NCBI GenBank assembly: GCA_015680685.1
Contig: MNCI01016028.1
Span: forward strand, 342,942-406,941
Length of the DNA stretch: 64,000 nucleotides
Source of the DNA: Gnetum montanum
Lineage: Eukaryota; Streptophyta; Gnetopsida; Gnetales; Gnetaceae
Reading direction: 5' to 3'
Under the pieces are notes generated by a model, which saw only the letters and a program-made list of their open reading frames with translations, made no database searches and was not told the DNA's origin. The position numbers and the translations under genes were made by a program. This document shows, in pieces, positions 56,360 to 64,000 of this stretch; positions within the stretch are counted from its first letter, which is position 1, and the number at the start of each line of letters is the position of its first letter.

Positions 56360-58286
56360 CTGCTAAGTCTCGGGTTAAGTGCATACACCCTAGACTCTTG
56401 TAGATGTGAGATGATTGGACAACATCCCTTAGGATGGTCATATTGGCAGATATCACATCCACCATCATTGTCTGTGTCTGAGTCTACAACCTCATTAGAG
56501 ATAGTAATTTTCCCCTTACCCTTGTCACGTGCATGGCCTGCATCTCTCCTCTTTTTCTTATCAGAGCCACCTCATTCCTCTTTAGAATCCTCTACGATTT
56601 TTAGGATAGTTTCAAGTCTAGAGTCTAAGGAATCCCACAATTGATCCACCTTAGCCGATACTTCTATTGTTAGCTTTTGAATCGGCAAGGTTTTTCTATT
56701 CACCAACTCTTCGAGTGGTGACTCATCCTCCTCATCACAAAATTTCACTCCCTTCTTCTGAAGGGATGGATCACGGTTATATTCTTCCATGCTCTCTCTT
56801 TTTCATAGCTCCCCTTCTTCTTTGGCTACTTGCTCCTACAAGTAATGAATTTCATGGGATCTAAGTTTGGACAATCTCCATTGGGCATAAGTCCCAAAGG
56901 TTCTCCTAGTTTCATACCTTAGCCCATCTATGAGATGGCGAAGTTGATCCCATTGTGCATTGCCATGGCCCAGGCAACGATGTAGCAATGCATAGTAGTG
57001 TCCCATGGTAGCCTCCAAGGATTTGTGATTACCCTATTTTCATCCTTGGATCTGTTTACACAAATTAGACACTCTAGAGTACGTTTGGTATTTATCATTG
57101 AACAACTCTAACATCGTACTCCATCTCCTAATGGTTTCCGGCTCTAAGGACTAGTACCAACTCTCTACTTCCTTGATGAGTGTCCTAGGGAAAAAATTTA
57201 GGTTTTTCCACTCGTTTTCTATATTTTGGAAGGTGTACACATTGTGGAATGCCTATAAATGATTCTACGGATCAGCATTATATCCCCCCTCAAAGTGTGG
57301 GATGTTATTTATGTCTAAGCACTTGATCCGGCTATCCTTTTAATGCCTTGTGGGTATCCTAATTGCCTCTGTTATATCAAGCATACTCTAGCTTTCAAGT
57401 AGAGGCTTTTCATGATCATCTCTTTCATGACGTCTATGATGTCTACATTGTTCCCTAATTTCCCTTCATTCATGCCTTGATTCTCTTGACTGCCCTCATC
57501 CTCTCTCTCGACTTTCTCATTGAGGTCTCTCATTATGCTCACCTTTATCCTCACCGTTATGCTCTTTGTGGCTATGCCCAGATGTGGAAGGAAAGGGTGA
57601 ATGGTATGATGAAGGGGAAGAAGAAGGAGAACCATCTTTATGATGATGTTTCTTACCTTCTCTTTGGCTGCTACGGCCTCGATCGTGATGACAATCCAAG
57701 TGTCCATCCTTGTCATGTGTTGTTGTTCCCTCAGTGAACAGTTGGCATTCATAGGGGTCAGAACCAAGGTTTTGTATCGTGGAGTATAGGTTCTGATACC
57801 CCACCTCCTCACCATCATTGGAAGGGGGAACATCATTCAATAGAGAATCCATTATAATGGGTTCACCATCTCCGATTTCACTTAGGACATGCAAGACCCC
57901 TTTGCCCTTCAACAGTGTATGGTGGCTCTCCTTCTATGAGTCCCTTATATGTTGTGTTGCTATGGGATGATAATCCCTTGTGTCAAAATCACCTATAACA
58001 TATTTAGCATATAGTTGTTCATGCTGATCTATGCAAGAGCATGGAGAAGCATGTTAGGGATTGCCCGATCTGGGGATAACACTATGTTACCTTGCAAGTC
58101 TCTCCATCACAACTGTTCATCTTGATGGAGGATAAAAGTAAAATATAGTATGTACTCATTGGGATGAGTATATACCACATGGTATTGTTGAGGAACTGGC
58201 GGATTTTGGTTATGTGTTTTAGACTACCGACTGTTTCATGTATGATCCCTAGGTGGTGAATTGCTTTTGTTCGAAGAAGAAGACAT
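56360..58286 (-). pseudogene. Family-L gag
   Basis: Starts at the ATG at 58286 ('MSSSSNKSNSPPRDHT', then a stop). The 131-codon frame 57517-57912 is a charged N-terminal part rich in His, Ser and Gly. The capsid domain follows (about 57260-57020): 'AFHNVYTFQN', then 'LEPETIRRWSTMLELFNDKY' and 'SNLCKQIQG', which fit the retrotransposon gag domain. Frames 56836-57018 and 56572-56790 continue it. A zinc-knuckle-like 'CDICQYDHPKGCC' is at about 56455-56415. A Pro/Gln-rich linker leads to protease. Several stops. Confidence 0.8.
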
Positions 58287-58410
58287 CTTGATTTAATTCG
58301 GTGTGCTATTAACTGTTATATAATTTTTTGTTTAATTAACCCTAAGGGTTCGTTTCAGCTCCCAACAATGTGGATAATTTCCTATGTCCTACTTAGTGCA
58401 CAAACACTTA

Positions 58411-58429
58411 GTCCCTGGTAACGGCGCCA
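58411..58429 (-). other. Primer binding site, tRNA-Asp type
   Basis: Minus strand TGGCGCCGTTACCAGGGAC, one base from the LTR edge. It matches the TGGCGCCGTTGCCGGGGA site used by Athila/Tat-type plant elements except at a few positions. Confidence 0.88.
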
Positions 58430-58430
58430 A

Positions 58431-59248
58431 TGATGAGTGGCAAGGTATCCCAACACTCAACCATACAAATACAAGAATTACATGTGCGATTTGGTCAAAT
58501 TCCATACACTAAGTGCCTACATGCCTCATGGAACACTTAAGGTTAATCATTCGTTGTCTTCCCAAATTTACTTGTAGTTGTCACAGTTGTATGGTTAAGC
58601 CTGAGGTATATGATTTTTATGTCTTTTTATGTTTTATCTCCTATGCTAATGAGGTGAAGAGTGAAGAGACTAATTAACTAACTTTAACTAACTAACTATG
58701 CATTAATTAACCTAGCATCAGTATCCATTCCCATTTACCATTCACACCCTGAACCAATGCAACCTTGGTTACCAAACGCTAATCGTTACTAGGATCACCA
58801 AGCGTAATGCACGTGCTCGAAGAAATCGTACTGAAGCACTTAACTAGGAGAGAATGGTTGAGAGAGAATTAATTAACTAATAAATAATTTAAATGATAAA
58901 CAATAAATAAAATTCCTATTTAGCCTATTCCATGCACTGTAAGGTTTCTCCAAGAAGTTCATCTTTATTTCCGTACACAAACTTGTGTTCAGGTATAATA
59001 TTTTCTCGAATAAAGATCCATTTACTTTGGAGTTCCTATTGTGGGCACATGGAAAATATTCTATCTCTAGAGAGGGAAAACTGTCATAGTTTCACTACGG
59101 TCTAGGCCTAGAATTAGAAACAAGGAAGAGCTGCCTCTTATTTATAGACTTGGCAGCGCACCACGATATCGTGTACGCGATATCATAGGGGACGACGCGT
59201 ATTGCGTAGGATGAAATATTGTGGCCCATGAGATATTGCATCCCATCA
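58431..59248 (-). repeat. 5' LTR of family-L copy A
   Basis: Starts TGATGAGTGGCAAGG and ends GCATCCCATCA. TATA box on the minus strand at 59146-59139. Its GATATCGC cluster (59160-59243) is more eroded than in the other two LTRs. Confidence 0.9.
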
Positions 59249-60960
59249 CTTATCCCATTCAACAAGGAAGTCTTGAGTAGTGAGAAAGGTCAAATATTCG
59301 ATAACCAAGGCTTCCATATTGTAGGATCTATAACCATTTCTACTTTTGTGAATAATAGCTCATCTAGAAATTATTCTAATAAAGATTCTTCATTATCCTT
59401 TTATTTCTATCTTGAGTGAGATGAACAATATGCTATCATGTTCTTGATGTCTTTATAATCAATCATAGTAATGTTTCATTCCTATATCTACATAAGCCAT
59501 CAAATGACTCAAGGGTTCACCATAAGCTCATTCATTAAAAATATTATGATGTTATGATCATTGTGGATGTAAATAAGATATTTGTGCATAAAGTGTCAAA
59601 TTTTTTCTAGTGCATACACCATGATCATTAACTCTGTTTCTATAGTGGTGTAATTGAGTTGTATTCCTATTATGCTTTAGCTTGCATAGTGAATATAATA
59701 AGATCATTTTTTTATCATCTAATTATGCAAGCATAACTCTAATTTCATAATTTGATATTTTCTTCATTATGTGGAAAGGTTTAGTCTAATCTAGAGCCTT
59801 GTAAGATTGAAGACACTACTAGTTTTCACTATAGATTTTTTTAATGACTTTTCACACTCATCTAATCAAATAAATGACATGTCTATCTTAGCTAACTCTA
59901 CCAATACCTTAATAGTCTTTGAAAATTTTTCAATAAATATTCTATGGTATCTAGTATGACCAAGAAATGATTGAACATCTTTAACAATCAGTGATCTCTA
60001 GGTAATAAACTATATTACTCTTATTTTATCTAGATCCTCCTCAAGTTCTTTTAATAAAATTTTATATCCTAGAACAATACCTTCTTAGATCATTAAATGG
60101 TTTTTTTTCTAGTTGAGCATTAAATTATTCTCAAGATATCTTATCAACACTTTTTCTAAATAGTCCAAAGTTTATTCAAAGTTAAAGTCATATGTAGAAA
60201 AATCATTCATAAAAAATTCCACTCTATTTCCAAACTATTTATGAAATGTGTTGAAGACTAATCTTTGAAATGTGGCAAAGACATTACAAAGAAAAAATAT
60301 CATTTATCTATATGTAAATGTTTCTCATGGACCAGTTAACTTGGTCTTCTTTTGATCTTTTAGAGCTATGAAAATTTGAATATATCCATTATACCCATCC
60401 AAAAAACTATACTATTGATGCCTTGCAATGGTATCCAATATTTGAAACACAAATGACAAAGGAAAGTGTGATCTTTAAAAGTAGCCACTTTCAACAACAG
60501 AAAATTAATACAAATCCTTCATTTACTATCTTTCTTTGGAATAATGACTAATGAGCTCCTCAATTCACTATCCAAAATGGAATAAAAGAATCCTACTCTA
60601 AGTACCTTCTCAAGCTCTTGTTTTTACTACTTTCTTTAGGTTTAGATTCAATCTTCATTGAGGCAAACAATGTGGTTTAACTATAAGGCTTGTATGAATT
60701 CAATGTTGACAAATGTGTGGGTCTATTGTCGTGATTTCATCATATGACCATGCAAAAACTATTGGCCATTTTTTTACTACCTTAAGTAATTTCTATGTTT
60801 GTTTATGACTAAGAGTGATGTTGAAAATTACGGGTCTTCCATTGTTTAGGAATACATATTCTATCAAGTCTAATAATGTCTTAAGTTCTATAGGCTCTAG
60901 TTCAAGGTTTCTAGGAATATCTAACTTTCCCCAATCCATCTCTTCTTCTTATTAATATTA
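59249..60960 (-). pseudogene. Athila/Tat-like RT and RNase H, host element, dead
   Basis: Minus-strand blocks: linker 'FAWSYDEITTIDPHICQH' (about 60750-60690), 'GFFYSILDSELRSSLVIIPK' then 'KDSK' and 'RICINF' (60600-60500), 'YSFLDGYNGYIQI' (about 60410-60370), and catalytic 'FMNDFSTYDFNF' (about 60210-60180) where the family has YMDDFS. RNase H and the following spacer extend to 59249, where family-L copy A interrupts. This is the Athila/Tat subtype by its 'DHFPLPFIDQ'-like and 'FLDG..GY' pattern. Numerous stops. Confidence 0.8.
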
Positions 60961-61319
60961 CGTTTGGAAAAGTTGTTTTCTTAGTTACTCCATTTCATCA
61001 ATTTCATTATGTAGATGTTAGCAGTTATTACATTGGTTTTATGTATATGTTATATTTACATCCTTTTTCATTTGTTAACCATAATATTCCTTCTCATTTT
61101 TAAGTTTTAGTGTACAATCATTTTTAAATAAATATTCTATACAAGTTCTACATGCTAAGATGTTTCTTTTCTTCTCTATCCAATCTTTTTTGCACGTAGT
61201 TGTATCCTGTATTGTTTTATGTAATGCATAGAACTCTCTATCTCTATAAGGCTTCTCTTTTCTCTTTCTTGGAAATTTTCAAAGATAAGTGTCAAATTCA
61301 TAACTTAGAATTAATTATG

Positions 61320-61555
61320 TTAAGTCATGATCTTCCATGTTAATAGGAAATTCTCCTTTATTCTATCCAACATGAATGATCATAAAGTTTGCAGGTTATG
61401 ACCATCCACTAATAATGATTACCAAGTCTTTTATATGTCTAAGTGGAACTATGATAGATTGATCTATGAGTTCTAATATGATACTACATTTCGTAAATGG
61501 TGTTAAATTCTAAGCCTTATACATGTCTTGTTATATGAGATTGACTCTTCAGCTT
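61320..61555 (-). pseudogene. Host-element protease, cut by family-L copy B
   Basis: 'LIDQSIIVPLRHIKDLVII' and 'GWSxPANFMIIHV' then 'GEFPINM' on the minus strand, closely parallel to the family-L protease at 55139-55546. The active-site part ('INLI') ends exactly at the LTR of copy B, so that insertion removed the upstream gag from view. Confidence 0.7.
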
Positions 61556-62380
61556 TGATGAGTGGTGAGATACCCCTACACTCAACCATACGAATACGAG
61601 CATTTTCACGCGTGATCTGATCAAACTCTGTAGATGGACTAGTTGTGGCACCTAGATCGTTAACCGTAGGTCGCAGTCCACTATCTTCCCACCTGGACTA
61701 GTATTTATATTTTTCACGTATGGTTTAGTCCAGAGTGAGGTGTATGATTTGTTCCTAATCTAACGCTACTCCTAAAGGTAGTGGAAAGTAATATTAACTA
61801 AGCTAAGCTAGGAGGTAAGGGTAAGAGAGTCTAATCTAGCCTAAGTGCGATGAGCAATCGATTCCTTGATCATCCGTACACATCTTGGACTTCATGCACG
61901 ACTACCACTGGGATTACCAAGTGCAGATCCTAGGTACGCCACTAGGATACCAAGTAGTTACACTTAAATGCTTGTAATCAAGTCGTACTCATTCCGCATT
62001 CTAGGAGTTTAAGGGTGAGAGAGAAAATAGCAAATAACATTAAATAAATAAACAAATAATAAACTGAATGTTGCAATGATGAAGTAATCTCGATCTTTAT
62101 TGCTAGTTATGTGCACGTCCAAGTATGTCACACTCGAATAAAGAATGTCATACAATTACATTCATCACACTACAGGCAGACACTGGAAAAATAATCTAAC
62201 TCTGGAGGGATCAAACTACTAGAGTTTTACTACAATCTAATTTCTAATGCTTAACAAGGGAGAGCCACTTCTTATTTATAGACATTGCAGTGGACTGCGA
62301 TATTGCGTACACGATATCGCAGGGGATGCGATATGGCAACAGATGTGATATCGCAGCCCATGCGATATCGCATCCCATCA
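61556..62380 (-). repeat. 3' LTR of family-L copy B
   Basis: Starts TGATGAGTGGTGAGA and ends GCATCCCATCA on the plus strand. TATA box on the minus strand at 62280-62273, with the best-kept GATATCGC cluster (62296-62371) just upstream. The central part differs more from copy A than the ends do. Confidence 0.88.
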
Positions 62381-62550
62381 TACCCCCATGACTGAATAAA
62401 AACTCATCCTCAAATTACAAAGAGAACAAGCTCCATTGATTACATAGTGGATAGGTATGGGATTAGTAACTAGAAAAAGAAATGGAATAATGTCGTAGTG
62501 TGGAAAGACACAAGACAAAAAAAAATACTACAACTACAAAAAATGGGAAC

Positions 62551-64000
62551 TCATGTAGTTCCTGGTGGCAGTGGCTCCTCCATGGGTGCTTTCTCTTTGT
62601 CATGCGCTCTAGGATTTGAAGCTTGATGGCATTGAAGTATGGCCTGGAGCTTCTCCTCTTCGGTCCAAGGATCTTGTGCTGTCCATGTGAGTGTTCCAAT
62701 GTTTGATGGAGTCGGCACCTCCCACGGACAGGGTAGTTGCGGGAACATCTGATTAGCTTTGACATACCATGTCGCCAACACCCGTTGTTTGTCTTCATAG
62801 GCTCTAGCTTTGTCTTTGTATTCGTGAAGATCTGTTAGCCATCAAGCCAAGTTGTTTGCAACATCTTTCTATCCTTGGTAGCTTGCTTTGATCACCTCAA
62901 GTTTAGAATTTGTGACATCTAATTTTTTCACCAACTTCTTGCATTCTGCAAATTCTGCTTCATATTTGATATGGGTGGAAGCTACCTACTACTCAAGCTC
63001 TGTTCTCGGGTGCCCTACTATTAACATGACAATGTTGGCATATCTAAGGTTTACCAACTCCATTTATTTTGTCAAGTCTTGGATTTGCAAGTCCTGATTT
63101 TTAACTTCCTCTTGGTGGGTGAAGGCATAGGTGTCCAATATGGCCCCCCAATCAGTGTGTTGAGCACTGATATTGTTGATTTGAGCCTTGGCCATATGGA
63201 TTTCCTTCTCTAGTATTTTTTTATACATCCCCACCTAATCCTGTAAGTGCTCCTTCATCTTCTCATGTCGTTTAGCCTCATTCTACCACATGCTTATCTT
63301 AATTGCTGATTTTTGTCAAATAGCGCATACCTCCTCCATTGAGAGGATTCGATTCTCTCTGGCTAAATGGCTTACATCTTGGTTGACTTGAATGAATTGT
63401 CCTCGTAGCTAATGAAAGTGTTCATTGATAACATTCTTTTGCTTCTCTACAGAGGTCAACCAGAGGTTATCTACAACCAACTGCTTGTTCTCTTCTTCTA
63501 AGGCCTTGAGTGCCTTAAGATGCGCATGGGTTCGTGCTTCTGCTGTGAAGGCATCCCAAAAAGCCTTCTCCTTTTCTTCTACCACCTTCTTATTCTCTAT
63601 GGTCAATTTAGTTAGTTGCTTTGTTCTAAATTTTTCTAGCTGGTCTGTGGGAACAAATTGTAGAGGATCCCGTTGTGCTGCCTGTAAGGCTACAAGCTAC
63701 TCTTGTAGTTTCTGCACTTTAGCTTCAGCATGCTCGGCCCTTACTTTGGATATGACCAGCTTTCCCTTTGTGGAAATGAGGTCTGATTGAATTTTTGTGA
63801 CATCTTGAGGGATGTCAAATAGAGACGTCATTACTTATCCTTTTTGAAGCAATATGTCCAGTACATACTCATGTTCTGCAGGAGTCATTGAGGTTCCGGC
63901 AAGCGTTTGAGCATCCCGTGCTCCTGAAAGATCTACCGGTGGCACAACAGGTACATTGAAAGATTCTTTGATGTGGTTAGTGACCACTTCAGTAGCTCCC
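62551..64000 (-). pseudogene. Coiled-coil ORF in family-L copy B, unknown function
   Basis: A reading frame entering from beyond the window and ending in TGA at 62551, about 480 codons with roughly ten stops. Most of it has heptad-like coiled-coil pattern ('HLKALKALEEENKQLVVDNL', 'QEEVKNQDLQIQDLTK', 'EAEFAECKKLVKKLDVTNSK'). The end is a compact non-coil tail ('PWEVPTPSNIGTLTWTAQDP', then 'TEEEKLQAILQCHQ'). The frame 63409-63606 is the longest intact piece. Copy A lacks it. It may be an accessory structural protein of the element or a captured host sequence. Confidence 0.55.

Larger units (their letters stand above)
52226..59248 (-). mobile_element. Family-L non-autonomous LTR element, copy A (gag-protease only)
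   Basis: A 7.0-kb element with LTRs of 840 and 818 bp, a tRNA-Asp-type primer site beside the right LTR, and gag and protease on the minus strand. No RT, RNase H or integrase is seen in the remaining 1.9 kb. Flanks CCTAT and CTTAT are a 4-of-5 target-site duplication. It splits an Athila/Tat-like element between RNase H and integrase. Its protease resembles that of the host element (61330-61555), so the two families are probably related. Confidence 0.87.
61556..64000 (-). mobile_element. Family-L element, copy B (partial, runs off window)
   Basis: Starts with an 825-bp LTR homologous to copy A, followed by the same purine tract. Its internal region differs from copy A: it carries a long coiled-coil ORF next to the 3' LTR. 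Same orientation as copy A and as the host. The 5' LTR and second target-site copy are outside the window. Confidence 0.8.

Noticed and set aside
1-64000. CRISPR arrays, operons or bacterial-type signals
   Set aside because: Tandem repeats present have no unique spacers of regular size; gene content is plant retroelement throughout.

Overview
This is plant nuclear DNA: AT-rich, intergenic and packed with old LTR retrotransposons, LINE and SINE remnants. Several LTR elements are nested inside one another, and one is 18.6 kb long. Together with the visible LTR divergence and the many stop codons, this suggests a large, slowly purged genome. A gymnosperm or similar giant plant genome is plausible, but the species cannot be read from the sequence. 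I see no complete host gene, no tRNA or rRNA gene and no CRISPR array.

Layout. (1) 1-3486: unassigned, with an LTR-like promoter remnant at the left edge. (2) 3487-9931, minus strand: a non-autonomous LTR element with a Copia-type gag, a second unknown ORF and no pol. (3) 9932-15850: AT-rich DNA with several local duplications. (4) about 15880-25456, plus strand: a plant L1-type LINE, split by a Ty3/gypsy chromovirus at 17369-23961. (5) about 25457-26480: a GC-richer island with the promoter and first two exons of an EXO1-like nuclease gene, followed on the same strand by a U-box/ARM-like gene piece. (6) 27160-30011, minus strand: an Athila/Tat-like pol remnant with a solo LTR inside it. (7) 30876-49476, minus strand: an 18.6-kb Ty3/gypsy element with a perfect 5-bp target-site duplication (AGAAT). 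Its gag/protease and RT halves are separated by a 5.5-kb cassette that reads in the opposite direction, with its own TATA box and intron-like gaps. (8) 49482-61555, minus strand: an Athila/Tat-like element interrupted at 52226-59248 by a gag-protease-only LTR element (family L). (9) 61556-64000: a second family-L element that runs off the window and carries a coiled-coil ORF.

None of the retroelements looks active: every pol copy has stops or lost catalytic residues. The most noteworthy points are the EXO1-like fragment with intact splice signals and E2F-type sites, the antisense promoter-and-intron cassette inside the 18.6-kb element, the gag-plus-unknown-ORF element, and promoter-like palindromic repeat arrays in three LTR families. 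Element boundaries come from aligning LTR pairs by eye. Protein family calls come from motifs read in the translations. No database search was run.
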